Assembly: GCA_036560485.1 (NCBI GenBank)
Contig: DATBRC010000030.1
Location: 62,001 to 126,000 of the forward strand
Length of the DNA: 64,000 nt
Source of the DNA: DATBRC01 sp036560485
GTDB taxonomy: Bacteria; Pseudomonadota; Gammaproteobacteria; Burkholderiales; Burkholderiaceae_D
Reading direction: 5' to 3'
The translations under genes were made by a program, and so were the position numbers. Every line of letters starts with the position of its first letter. The stretch's first letter is position 1. The notes beneath the pieces were generated by a model. The model saw only the letters and a program-made list of their open reading frames with translations. It was not told the DNA's origin and did no database searches. Positions 26,558-35,134 of this stretch are shown piece after piece.

Positions 26558-27766
26558 ATGCCTAAAAATAAGCGTCCAGTCCCTAAAAAATCCAATCCTT
26601 CTCCTGAAGAAAAAGACGATGCGGTCACGCAGCTATTGTGTGACCTGGCAATCGATCTTGTGGAGCAGGAAGATGGCGAATCGATGCGCGATGAACTAAA
26701 GCAAAGAGAAAGCGAATTTCACAAACTCATCAGGAAGGCGCTGAATCAAAAGAAAGACGATATTCTGTATGAATCGCTAGAGCGTGCAAAATACGCGGAT
26801 AGTCACGCTTATCAATTTTTAAAAGACAGCATTGAAGAAGCAGCGGGAACGATTGTTTTCAAACGCGATGACGGCAGTGCAGTTGAAGTGAATGCATTTG
26901 TCATCCCATTATTCGTATGGTCCAAAGGCGGACTTGATAGTCGCGAATGTTTTCAAGATCAATCAGCATTCGATGCATTGACGAAAAGCTTTCAAGACGC
27001 GCAACTGGAAAGTGCACAGGCCACAGTTGTGCTGGTCAATCATGTTTACCATCTGGATGAAATAGACAGCATTACCTACAGCCATTTGAATGAGATGGTG
27101 CGCAATGCATTTGCATCGATGACCGATAAAAAAATGGCGGCAACACCGGCGATTGAACGCAGTTTCTTTGGTTGGCCGGAGCATCATTTTGGCGCGGATG
27201 ATGTGGCAGTCGAACTGCGATTTTTTCTGGGATTCGCACTGAAAGCGGTGGACGATGTGTTTTATCAGATGCCCAATGAAGAGACGGCAGCGGATCAATA
27301 TTTTGCAACACGCATGGAGCGGTTTCAGGCATGGGCGCAACAGGTTGCGCCGATCGTGAAGCGCTGCCTGGTGACAGATGATGCAGAAATCGACGTCAAG
27401 TTTCTTTATCAGGATCTCTTTCACGGCGCAAAAGAAAGAGGCATGGCTGAATACTTTATGTTGCAAATGATGGCCGAATTAAATCAGGCAATCACTGCAA
27501 GTGGCATAGCGCCGAAGGACATCAACGCAATTATTGGCATTGCGGATGTGGCCGCCAATCCGGTGTTAAGAGTCAATCTATACGAGACGGCGGATGACAC
27601 GCTGATTGCTTCATCCGACAAGCCATGCGCTATGATCAATGACGTGCAAATTGAATTCGACGATGCTTACGATGCGATGATGACGTTGGGTGTGGCTTCA
27701 GTGTCGATCGCGATGCAATTCGACACGCAAGGGCAGCCGCGTGATGTGCGGGCTTATGAGGCGTGA
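26558..27766 (+). CDS. DUF2863 family protein
   Basis: 402 residues from the ATG at 26558 (MPKNKRPVPKKSNPSPEEKD); the upstream TTG at 26528 adds ten residues without support. Matches the general character of DUF2863, a family of unknown function found mainly in Burkholderiales: basic N-terminus, acidic helical region (about 20-95), then a mixed domain. No membrane segments, signal peptide or catalytic motif seen. About 35 bp separate it from the next gene. Confidence 0.75.
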   Translation: MPKNKRPVPKKSNPSPEEKDDAVTQLLCDLAIDLVEQEDGESMRDELKQRESEFHKLIRKALNQKKDDILYESLERAKYADSHAYQFLKDSIEEAAGTIVFKRDDGSAVEVNAFVIPLFVWSKGGLDSRECFQDQSAFDALTKSFQDAQLESAQATVVLVNHVYHLDEIDSITYSHLNEMVRNAFASMTDKKMAATPAIERSFFGWPEHHFGADDVAVELRFFLGFALKAVDDVFYQMPNEETAADQYFATRMERFQAWAQQVAPIVKRCLVTDDAEIDVKFLYQDLFHGAKERGMAEYFMLQMMAELNQAITASGIAPKDINAIIGIADVAANPVLRVNLYETADDTLIASSDKPCAMINDVQIEFDDAYDAMMTLGVASVSIAMQFDTQGQPRDVRAYEA

Positions 27767-27802
27767 CATCGAGCGCTTGTCTCAAACCCTATAATTGGTG
27801 CC

Positions 27803-28747
27803 ATGAAAAAACATTTTCTGTCTATATCATTGATATCACATCGCATTAAAGCGAATATTTTTAATCCGCAGCTGACCTATGTATTGACGCATCCTGGAAC
27901 GTTTGCGCTGCAAACGCTGCGTGCATTCAGCAAGAATAATGGACTGTTGCTGGCAGGTGCGGTTGCTTACTATGCGTTGCTTTCGATCGTGCCGTTATTG
28001 ATTCTGATTGTGATCGCGCTTTCTCATGTCATTGACCAGGCTGAACTGCTGCAAACCTTGCGTCATTATCTGGAATGGCTAGTGCCGAGCCAGTCGAAAG
28101 CAGTGGTCGCGGAATTGATGAATTTTCTTGCCAATCGTGATGTCATTGGCGGCATGTTGCTGGTGGTGATGCTGTTTTTCAGTTCGCTTGCATTCTCGGT
28201 TTTGGACAAGGCGATGTCTGTGATCTTCAAGCACCGTATTGTTCATCGCAAGCGTCATTTTCTTGTTTCTGCACTACTCCCATACTGCGCCATTCTTGTG
28301 CTTGGTGTTGGCTTATTGTTGTTGACTGTCGTGTCCAGCGTATTGCAGGCGATTGGACAAGAGAGTCTGGTCTTGCTGGGGCATCAGTGGAGCCTGAGCG
28401 GGGTTTCCGGATTCCTTGTTTATTGTCTGGGGTTGGCAGGAGAAATTATTATTTTATCAGCGGTGTATTGGGTGATTCCGGTCGGAGGCCTATCGTTGCG
28501 GCATGCATTGATCGGTGGTGTGACAGCTGCGTTGTTATGGGAAATTACACGCCATATTCTGCTTTGGTATTTTTCCACGCTGTCTCAAGCCAGTGTTGTG
28601 TATGGCTCGTTGACTACCTCGATCGTGGTGCTGTTAAGTCTGGAAATCGCCGCCACGTTGCTGCTCTTTGGCGCTCAAGTAATCGCCGAGTATGAACTAA
28701 TTGGAAAAAGCGATCATCAGGTACCGCCATCGGATCTAGGACAATGA
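27803..28747 (+). CDS. YihY/virulence factor BrkB family membrane protein
   Basis: 314 residues with about six membrane helices. The family signature is seen in LLLAGAVAYYALLSIVPLLI (about 48-67) and in the C-terminal VYGSLTTSIVVLLSLEIAATLLLFGAQ region (written in pieces; about 265-295). The hydrophilic N-terminus of about 35 residues is cytoplasmic. BrkB was once thought to mediate serum resistance; the true function is unresolved, and YihY is not RNase BN. Confidence 0.9.
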   Translation: MKKHFLSISLISHRIKANIFNPQLTYVLTHPGTFALQTLRAFSKNNGLLLAGAVAYYALLSIVPLLILIVIALSHVIDQAELLQTLRHYLEWLVPSQSKAVVAELMNFLANRDVIGGMLLVVMLFFSSLAFSVLDKAMSVIFKHRIVHRKRHFLVSALLPYCAILVLGVGLLLLTVVSSVLQAIGQESLVLLGHQWSLSGVSGFLVYCLGLAGEIIILSAVYWVIPVGGLSLRHALIGGVTAALLWEITRHILLWYFSTLSQASVVYGSLTTSIVVLLSLEIAATLLLFGAQVIAEYELIGKSDHQVPPSDLGQ

Positions 28748-28797
28748 ACTTGCCACAAGTTACAATGCTGACTTTTGCTTTTTGCGAGCAGCAATAA

Positions 28798-30315
28798 ATG
28801 ACCTTTATTCGTTTTTCTCTTCACGCATATTTTGCTCCGGTTTTTTCCCTGGTTCTATGTTGTGCCACATCCATAGGGCATGCGGCGGAAAGCGATGCGC
28901 AATCGGGCTTTGTGATGCGTAACAATGCTTCACTGCGATTGGGATTGGAACGGTTGACCCTTCCTGGCGATGAAAAGATGGGAATGCTGGGCACCACTTA
29001 TTTGATTGAGGTTGCGCCTCATGTCTACATGGGACCGGCGGCCTATAGCTCAGTGACTGGCCAACGCGGTGGGTTCTATACGGTTGGCGGGGAATTGGAA
29101 TGGCGACAGAAGCTCGTTTCCAACATCAGCCTTGAGGCAGGTGCTTATGTCGGCGGCGGCGGTGGCGGTTCTTCTTTGGTTGGTGGAGGTTTGATGCTTC
29201 GCCCGCATGCGGATTTGATGTGGGATTTCGGCGGCTATCGGGCGGGAATTTCTGCATCAAATGTGCGTTTCCCGAATGGGCATGTCCACAGTAATCAAAT
29301 CGGGTTGGTGGTCGATTTTGATACACACTTTTTGCATACCGGTTTTGGGTATACCGATCAGGACGTTCCCGTGAATGGGCGCACGGGCGTGGGTTTTGAT
29401 CGTGCAATTGCATTTTTCGGTGCGTACAAACCGAGCAAGAGCGCCACACTTTTAAGCGGCGCGCCCTTGCAAAATTCCATCGGCTATGTCGGGACGCGTA
29501 TGGAGCGCATGATCACTCCTCACTTCTTTGTCGGATTGGAAGCTGCTGGTGCTAACACAGGCGGCGTTGCGGGGTATGCAGAATTTTTGGGAACCGCCGG
29601 GGCGGAAATGCCGCTGCTGGACAATCGCCTTACAGTTGGTACGCGCGTGGCGTTGGGAACGGGCGGTGGCGGCTCGGTATCGGTAGGCGGCGGCGTGCTG
29701 GTCAAGGCTGGCGTATATGCGACTGCAAATCTGACCAGGAATTTCCACATCAGTGTGGAAGGGGGTGTGGCCGATTCACCCCAAGGAAATTTCCGCGCGA
29801 CTTATGAGACGCTCGGCCTGCATTGGAATCTTGACCATCCGTATAGTGCCGGCGCGCCTTCGAAGCTGGTTGCGAACGAATGGGTGGCTGGCACACAGCA
29901 CTATATCAAGGCAGCACGCAAGGATGGCACCGTGCAAAATATGGATGTCTTCACGCTTAAACTGAACCGCTATGTCACTGAATCGCTTTATTTGACTGGG
30001 CAGGCGCATAGTGCATATGCAGGCCAGGCAGGCGGTTATTCGGTTGGATTGATTGGTGCGGGATATCGTACATCGAGAAGTTATTCCGGCTGGTATGCCG
30101 GTGCGGAATTGCTAGCAGGTGCTGCCGGCGGCGGCAGTGTGGATACCAGTGGTGGTATTGTGGTGCAACCGTTGATGTATGCCGGCGTAGGATTGAGCAA
30201 ATCGATTTCTGCACGCTTGAGTGCGGGACGGATCATTTCACAAAAGGGCGAACTCAACAGCAATGTGGTTGAGTTGGGATTGAGTTATGCGTTCGGGACA
30301 ACGCGGCGTGAGTAG
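28798..30315 (+). CDS. Predicted outer-membrane beta-barrel-like protein with three internal repeats
   Basis: 505 residues with a signal peptide ending near GHA-AES (residue 29). The mature part alternates polar and hydrophobic residues, as outer-membrane strands do. It contains three recognisable copies of a module of about 110 residues, roughly 67-175, 233-346 and 386-498. Each has a glycine cluster (GGGGGGSSLVGGGL, GTGGGGSVSVGGGV, GAAGGGSVDTSGGI) followed by a strand with Pro or Ala and a closing strand. No known family was recognised. The ribosome-binding site is weak. Location and function are inferences: it might be a porin-like or surface protein. Confidence 0.7.
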   Translation: MTFIRFSLHAYFAPVFSLVLCCATSIGHAAESDAQSGFVMRNNASLRLGLERLTLPGDEKMGMLGTTYLIEVAPHVYMGPAAYSSVTGQRGGFYTVGGELEWRQKLVSNISLEAGAYVGGGGGGSSLVGGGLMLRPHADLMWDFGGYRAGISASNVRFPNGHVHSNQIGLVVDFDTHFLHTGFGYTDQDVPVNGRTGVGFDRAIAFFGAYKPSKSATLLSGAPLQNSIGYVGTRMERMITPHFFVGLEAAGANTGGVAGYAEFLGTAGAEMPLLDNRLTVGTRVALGTGGGGSVSVGGGVLVKAGVYATANLTRNFHISVEGGVADSPQGNFRATYETLGLHWNLDHPYSAGAPSKLVANEWVAGTQHYIKAARKDGTVQNMDVFTLKLNRYVTESLYLTGQAHSAYAGQAGGYSVGLIGAGYRTSRSYSGWYAGAELLAGAAGGGSVDTSGGIVVQPLMYAGVGLSKSISARLSAGRIISQKGELNSNVVELGLSYAFGTTRRE

Positions 30316-30337
30316 CGGGGAACGGCGATTGGTCCAA

Positions 30338-30475
30338 CGAAAGACACGAAATAAATTAATGAATTGGAGCAAGGCAGCAATTTACTTAAAGTCAGCAGGG
30401 AGAGTGCTTAATTGTTGGCAATGAACATTGCTCCCTCATTGCTAGTGAATTTTCGTGTCTTTAGTGCTTTTCGTG
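30338..30475. repeat. Inverted repeat of the CGAAAGACACGAAA type
   Basis: CGAAAGACACGAAA at 30338-30351 pairs with TTTCGTGTCTTTAGTG at 30451-30466 and a further CTTTTCGTGG. Related to 24886-24952. Lies between the convergent barrel gene and gpx and may act as a terminator. Confidence 0.65.
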
Positions 30476-30485
30476 GAAAAGATTT

Positions 30486-30971
30486 TTATTCGGCCAGTAG
30501 TTTCTCGATATCCTGCATCAATTCTTCAGGTTTCGTTTGCGGCGCGTAGCGTTTGAAAACGGTGCCGTCTTTTTTCACCAGGAACTTGGTGAAATTCCAT
30601 TTGATCGATTGTGTGCCTAACGCACCGGGTGCTGCGCTTTTCAGATGCTTGAAGAGCGGATGCGCTTGCGCACCGTTGACATCGATTTTTGCAAACAATG
30701 GAAAAGTCACGCGGTAATTTTTTTCGCAAAAAGCGCCGATTTCATCGGCAGAACCCGGTTCCTGTTTGCCGAATTGGTTGCAGGGAAAGCCGAGCACTTC
30801 CATGCCCTTGTCTTTGAATTGCCGATAGACCGATTCCAGTCCTTCGTATTGCGGCGTGAAGCCGCAATTGCTGGCAGTATTGACGATCAGCAGGACCTTG
30901 CCGCGGTATTGCTCCAGATTGACCGGCGTGCCGGCGAGACTGCTGGCACTAAAACTATACAAGTCACTCAT
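30486..30971 (-). CDS. Glutathione peroxidase family protein
   Basis: 161 residues, the normal length. The catalytic Cys36 lies in NTASNCGFT, the Gln in FPCNQFG and the Trp in IKWNFTKF; it is thus the cysteine form, which usually works with thioredoxin or glutathione to reduce peroxides. The ATG (30971-30969) overlaps the pilU stop (ATGA), so it is probably translationally coupled to pilU, an unusual partner. No signal peptide, hence cytoplasmic. Confidence 0.94.
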   Translation of the reverse strand: MSDLYSFSASSLAGTPVNLEQYRGKVLLIVNTASNCGFTPQYEGLESVYRQFKDKGMEVLGFPCNQFGKQEPGSADEIGAFCEKNYRVTFPLFAKIDVNGAQAHPLFKHLKSAAPGALGTQSIKWNFTKFLVKKDGTVFKRYAPQTKPEELMQDIEKLLAE

Positions 30972-32104
30972 ACAATACCGAGATGTTCGGTACCTTTGGA
31001 CAAGTCGCGGTCTTTTGCGTCTTTGCTGCGCAGTTTGATCGCCAAGCGCAAATCATTGATCGAGTCCGCGTTGCGTAATGCATCTTCGTACGAGATTTTA
31101 TCTGCTTCGTACAAATCGAAGAGTGCCTGGTCGAATGTCTGCATGCCCAGCTCACGGGATTTTTTCATGATCTCTTTGATTTCATGCACGTTGCCTTTGA
31201 AAATCAAATCGGAGATGAGCGGTGAATTCAGCATGATCTCGACTGCCACGCAGCGGCCTTTGGTATCGCGCAACGGCACCAGACGTTGAGAGATCATCGC
31301 CTTCAAGTTGAGCGATAAATCCATCAGCAATTGCGGTTTGCGCTCATCGGGGAAGAAGTTGATGATACGGTCCAGCGCCTGATTGGAACTGTTTGCATGC
31401 AGCGTGGCCAAACACAAGTGACCGGTTTCCGCGAAGGCAATCGCAAAGTCCATCGTTTCGCGATCGCGGATCTCGCCGATCAGGATGACGTCCGGCGCCT
31501 GACGCAGTGTATTTTTTAAAGCGACGTTCCAGTCTTCGGTATCCACACCCACATCGCGCTGCGTGATGATGCAATTTCTATGAGGATGAATATATTCGAC
31601 CGGATCTTCGATGGTGATAATGTGGCCTTGGCTGTTCTCATTCCGGTGCCCTACCATCGCTGCCAGTGTGGTGGACTTGCCTGATCCGGTGGCACCGACC
31701 ATCAGTACCAATCCGCGCTTGGTCATCGCGACTTCTTTAAGAACTTCGGGCACGCCGAGATCTTCGATTTTCGGGATGGCAGTCGTGATGGTACGCAGCA
31801 CCATGCCGACGCGGCCCTGCTGCACGAATGCAGAGACGCGGAAGCGGCCCAGATCGCCTGGACTGATCGCGAAGTTACATTCTTTTTTCGCTTCAAATTC
31901 TGCCGATTGTTTATCGTTCATGATCGCGCGCGCCAGTTCAACCGTATGCGTCGATGTCAAAGGCTGATTCGATACCGGCGTCACCTTGCCGTCAATTTTG
32001 AATGCGGGCGGAAAATCGCATGTGATAAAAAGATCGGATCCATTTTTGCTGAGCATCAAGCGCAGCAAGTCAAACATGAATTTAGTGGCCTGGTCGCGTT
32101 CCAT
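30968..32104 (-). CDS. pilU: Type IV pilus retraction ATPase PilU
   Basis: 378 residues. GspE/PilT-type AAA ATPase with Walker A GATGSGKSTT (about 135-144), Asp box TIEDPVEYIHPHRN, Walker B IRDRETM and His box TLHANSSNQ. PilU is PilT's paralogue and needs PilT to power pilus retraction. It lies downstream of pilT in the same direction. The two genes are separated by about 210 bp that carry two copies of the multi-hairpin repeat. gpx overlaps its 3' end. Confidence 0.95.
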   Translation of the reverse strand: MERDQATKFMFDLLRLMLSKNGSDLFITCDFPPAFKIDGKVTPVSNQPLTSTHTVELARAIMNDKQSAEFEAKKECNFAISPGDLGRFRVSAFVQQGRVGMVLRTITTAIPKIEDLGVPEVLKEVAMTKRGLVLMVGATGSGKSTTLAAMVGHRNENSQGHIITIEDPVEYIHPHRNCIITQRDVGVDTEDWNVALKNTLRQAPDVILIGEIRDRETMDFAIAFAETGHLCLATLHANSSNQALDRIINFFPDERKPQLLMDLSLNLKAMISQRLVPLRDTKGRCVAVEIMLNSPLISDLIFKGNVHEIKEIMKKSRELGMQTFDQALFDLYEADKISYEDALRNADSINDLRLAIKLRSKDAKDRDLSKGTEHLGIV

Positions 32105-32158
32105 TTTTCTTCCTTATTCAGTGAGCCCCACATAAAAGCGGCGGCTCGTCATTACGTC

Positions 32159-32226
32159 CCACTTCGCAACTTGCAAACTGCTCAGATTCGCGCGGCGCAG
32201 AGCATGCTCTGCGAAATCCCAGTGAC
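32159..32226 (-). repeat. Multi-hairpin repeat unit, copy 3 (between pilT and pilU)
   Basis: On the minus strand it reads GGGATTT, then a perfect 18-bp palindrome CGCAGAGCATGCTCTGCG (32196-32213), a CCGCGCGAA linker and a second, degenerate hairpin centred on TTGCAA. Oriented along pilT-pilU transcription. Homologous to the copy immediately upstream at 32251-32318, with about 92 bp between corresponding positions. Confidence 0.75.
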
Positions 32227-32250
32227 GGTCGTCTACGCATCAACCGCTCT

Positions 32251-32318
32251 CCACTTCGCGCTTGCAAGCGCTCCGGATTCGCCCGGCGCAACGTATCCGT
32301 TGCGAAACCCCAGGCTCA
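32251..32318 (-). repeat. Multi-hairpin repeat unit, copy 4 (abutting the pilT stop)
   Basis: On the minus strand GGGGTTT, hairpin 1 at 32287-32304 (CGCAACG / CGTTGCG around a 4-base loop), linker CCGGGCGAA, then a perfect 14-bp palindrome around CTTGCAAG. The pairing of hairpin 1 is kept although four or more stem bases differ from copy 3. It touches the pilT stop codon. Confidence 0.75.
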
Positions 32319-33359
32319 TCCAGGGAAATTTTCCGGCGTCTTGGCTGCTGCACGTGCCGTACCTGCCGAGATGACATTACGTTTCACGAGGTCAGTCAAA
32401 TTGCTATCCAGTGTTTGCATACCCATGTTGGCGCCGGTTTGAATTGCTGAATACATCTGTGCAATCTTCGCTTCACGGATCAGGTTGCGGATAGCAGGCG
32501 TACCGATCATGATCTCATGCGCAGCAACGCGGCCGCTGCCGTCCTTCGTTTTCAACAGCGTTTGTGAAATGACGGCCTGCAAGGATTCGGACAACATCGC
32601 GCGCACCATTTCTTTTTCATCGCCAGGGAACACGTCGACGATACGGTCAATCGTTTTCGCGGCAGAAGAAGTATGCAGTGTGCCGAATACCAGGTGACCG
32701 GTTTCTGCAGCGGACAACGCCAGGCGGATGGTTTCCAGATCGCGCAACTCGCCGACCAGCACGACGTCCGGGTCTTCACGTAGCGCTGAACGTAGCGCCG
32801 CATTGAACGAGTGCGTATGCGGGCCGACCTCACGCTGGTTGATCAGGCATTTTTTGGATTCATGCACGAATTCGATTGGATCTTCAATTGTCAGGATGTG
32901 CGCGTATTCGTTTTCGTTGACATGATTGACCATGGCAGCAAGCGTGGTTGATTTACCTGAGCCGGTTGGTCCTGTGACCAATACCAATCCACGCGGTTTC
33001 AATGCCAGTTCGGAGAAGATCTTCGGGCAGTTTAGTTGTTCGAGACTAAGAATCTTGGAAGGAATGGTACGCAGCACAGCAGCCGCACCACGATCCTGGT
33101 TGAACGCATTGACGCGGAAGCGCGCCAGTCCTGGAATTGCGAACGAGAAGTCGCACTCAAGGTTTTCTTCATACGTCTTGCGCTGACCGTCGTTCATGAT
33201 GTCATAAATCATGCCGTGCACGTCTTTGTGCTCCAGCGGCGGCAAGTTGATGCGGCGCACGTCGCCATGCACACGGATCATCGGCGGAAGTCCTGACGAG
33301 AGATGCAAGTCGGATGCGTTATTCTTGACGGAGAAAGCGAGTAGTTCTGAAATGTCCAT
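32316..33359 (-). CDS. pilT: Type IV pilus retraction ATPase PilT
   Basis: 347 residues. Walker A GPTGSGKSTT (about 132-141), Asp box TIEDPIEFVHESKK, Walker B GELRDLETI, His box TLHTSSAAK and the PilT-specific AIRNLIRE motif near residue 290. Drives depolymerisation of type IV pili and so twitching and DNA uptake. First gene of the pilT-pilU-gpx unit, divergent from yggS-proC, a conserved neighbourhood in proteobacteria. Confidence 0.97.
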   Translation of the reverse strand: MDISELLAFSVKNNASDLHLSSGLPPMIRVHGDVRRINLPPLEHKDVHGMIYDIMNDGQRKTYEENLECDFSFAIPGLARFRVNAFNQDRGAAAVLRTIPSKILSLEQLNCPKIFSELALKPRGLVLVTGPTGSGKSTTLAAMVNHVNENEYAHILTIEDPIEFVHESKKCLINQREVGPHTHSFNAALRSALREDPDVVLVGELRDLETIRLALSAAETGHLVFGTLHTSSAAKTIDRIVDVFPGDEKEMVRAMLSESLQAVISQTLLKTKDGSGRVAAHEIMIGTPAIRNLIREAKIAQMYSAIQTGANMGMQTLDSNLTDLVKRNVISAGTARAAAKTPENFPG

Positions 33360-33494
33360 TTATAATCCCTGAGCCGGCAAAACTGTCACGCGAAAGAATC
33401 GTGTAATAAATCACGTTTATTGATGATGCGCATTCATGATCTTTTCACAATAAAAATAACGATACTAGAAAGCACCGTTTAAACTGTTCTGATT

Positions 33495-34187
33495 ATGTCC
33501 ATAATCCCTGATAACTTGCAAGCCGTGCATGACAGAATCGCCACTGCGGCGCGTGCTGCGCAGCGCAGCACGGACGACATTACCTTATTGGCTGTGTCAA
33601 AAACGTTTGGACCGCAAGCGGTGATCGAGGCTGCGCAGGCCGGTCAATGCGTATTTGGCGAAAACTATCTGCAAGAAGCGCTGGATAAAATGGCTGCCGT
33701 ACATGCAATGGCGCCCGATTATGCACTGCAATGGCATTTTATCGGCCCCATTCAAAGCAACAAGACACGTCCGATTGCCACGCATTTTGATTGGGTGCAT
33801 TCGGTCGAGCGGGAAAAGATTGCGCAACGTCTGTCAGAGCAACGGCCGCCGCATCTTGCGCCGCTCAATATTTGTTTGCAAGTTAATATTAGTGGCGAAT
33901 CTAGCAAGAGCGGTCTCGCACCACAAGACGTTCCGGCTCTGGCGCAGACTGTGGCAAGCCTGCCACGCATCAAGCTGCGCGGCTTGATGGCGATCCCGGA
34001 ACCGACTGAAGATATGGCAAGGCAGCGCACGGCATTTCGGCAACTGCGGCAATTATTCGACGCATGCCGCGCGCAAGGTTTAACGATGGATACCTTATCA
34101 ATGGGGATGTCGGCCGATTTGGAAGCGGCGATCGCCGAGGGTTCAACTTTGCTGCGGGTCGGTAGCGCGATTTTTGGAAAGCGTTAA
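33495..34187 (+). CDS. yggS: YggS/PROSC family PLP-binding homeostasis protein
   Basis: 230 residues. PLP-binding TIM-barrel protein; the PLP lysine is in LLAVSKTF (about residue 36), and FGENYLQEA and HFIGPIQSNK are family motifs. It has no known enzyme activity and buffers vitamin B6 and amino-acid metabolism. Divergent from pilT and 30 bp before proC, the usual order. Confidence 0.95.
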   Translation: MSIIPDNLQAVHDRIATAARAAQRSTDDITLLAVSKTFGPQAVIEAAQAGQCVFGENYLQEALDKMAAVHAMAPDYALQWHFIGPIQSNKTRPIATHFDWVHSVEREKIAQRLSEQRPPHLAPLNICLQVNISGESSKSGLAPQDVPALAQTVASLPRIKLRGLMAIPEPTEDMARQRTAFRQLRQLFDACRAQGLTMDTLSMGMSADLEAAIAEGSTLLRVGSAIFGKR

Positions 34188-34217
34188 CAGATTACTGAAA
34201 TATAAAGAAAGTTCATC

Positions 34218-35042
34218 ATGCAAAATAGTTTGAAGATTGGCTTCATCGGTGGCGGCAACATGGCGACTGCGTTGTTAGGCGGGCTGGCAAATAAACTCAC
34301 CGCAGGCACAAATATTCATGTTGTCGACCGCAATCCAGATGCATTGCAAAAATTATCACAGCAGTTCGGTGTGACAACGGCGCAACAAATCGGAGCTCCA
34401 ATTGCGCACTCCGACGTGATCGTACTCGCCGTCAAACCGCAGCAGATGAAAGAAGTGATCGCCGAATTGCGTCCGCATATTGCGTCGCAGTTGGTGCTCT
34501 CGATCGCTGCAGGTATCCGCGCAGTTGATTTATCCAGATGGCTCAATGGCCATCAAGCGATTGTGCGCACGATGCCTAACACACCGGCATTGATCGGCCA
34601 AGGCATCACAGGTATGGTTGCATTGTCAGGCGTCTCATCGCAGCAGCGTGATGCCGCCGACGCCATCATGCGTGCTGTCGGCGCGACAGTATGGCTGGAT
34701 GATGAAGCGTTGATCGATCCGGTGACGGCCGTCTCCGGCAGTGGTCCTGCGTATGTGTTTTATTTTATCGAAGCGATGCAGCAGGCAGCACAGGAAATGG
34801 GTTTGACCGCAGAGCAAGGGACGCAATTGGCGGTCGCTACTTTCGTCGGCGCATCGCAACTCGCGGCACAGTCATCCGACCCGATATCGGTGTTGCGTGA
34901 ACGGGTCACATCCAAAGGCGGCACGACTTATGCTGCATTGACGAGTATGGAAGCAAGCAGCGTAAAGCAGGCAATTGGCAAGGCGTTGAAAGCAGCGGCG
35001 GCACGCGGAAAAGAATTAGGGGAGGAATTTGGCAAGGATTAA
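34218..35042 (+). CDS. proC: Pyrroline-5-carboxylate reductase
   Basis: 274 residues. N-terminal Rossmann motif IGFIGGGNMATALLGGL (about 8-24) and the C-terminal signature SGSGPAYVFYFIEAM (about 172-186). Reduces 1-pyrroline-5-carboxylate to proline with NAD(P)H. AAGAAAG lies upstream of the ATG. Probably co-transcribed with yggS. Confidence 0.96.
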   Translation: MQNSLKIGFIGGGNMATALLGGLANKLTAGTNIHVVDRNPDALQKLSQQFGVTTAQQIGAPIAHSDVIVLAVKPQQMKEVIAELRPHIASQLVLSIAAGIRAVDLSRWLNGHQAIVRTMPNTPALIGQGITGMVALSGVSSQQRDAADAIMRAVGATVWLDDEALIDPVTAVSGSGPAYVFYFIEAMQQAAQEMGLTAEQGTQLAVATFVGASQLAAQSSDPISVLRERVTSKGGTTYAALTSMEASSVKQAIGKALKAAAARGKELGEEFGKD

Positions 35043-35134
35043 TCAAGCAGGATGAGTTAAGCAGGATGAATTGGCGCCAGATAATGTTTTTCGATTGCTG
35101 TCATAACTAAACTAAAGCGAAAAAGGGGGAAATT

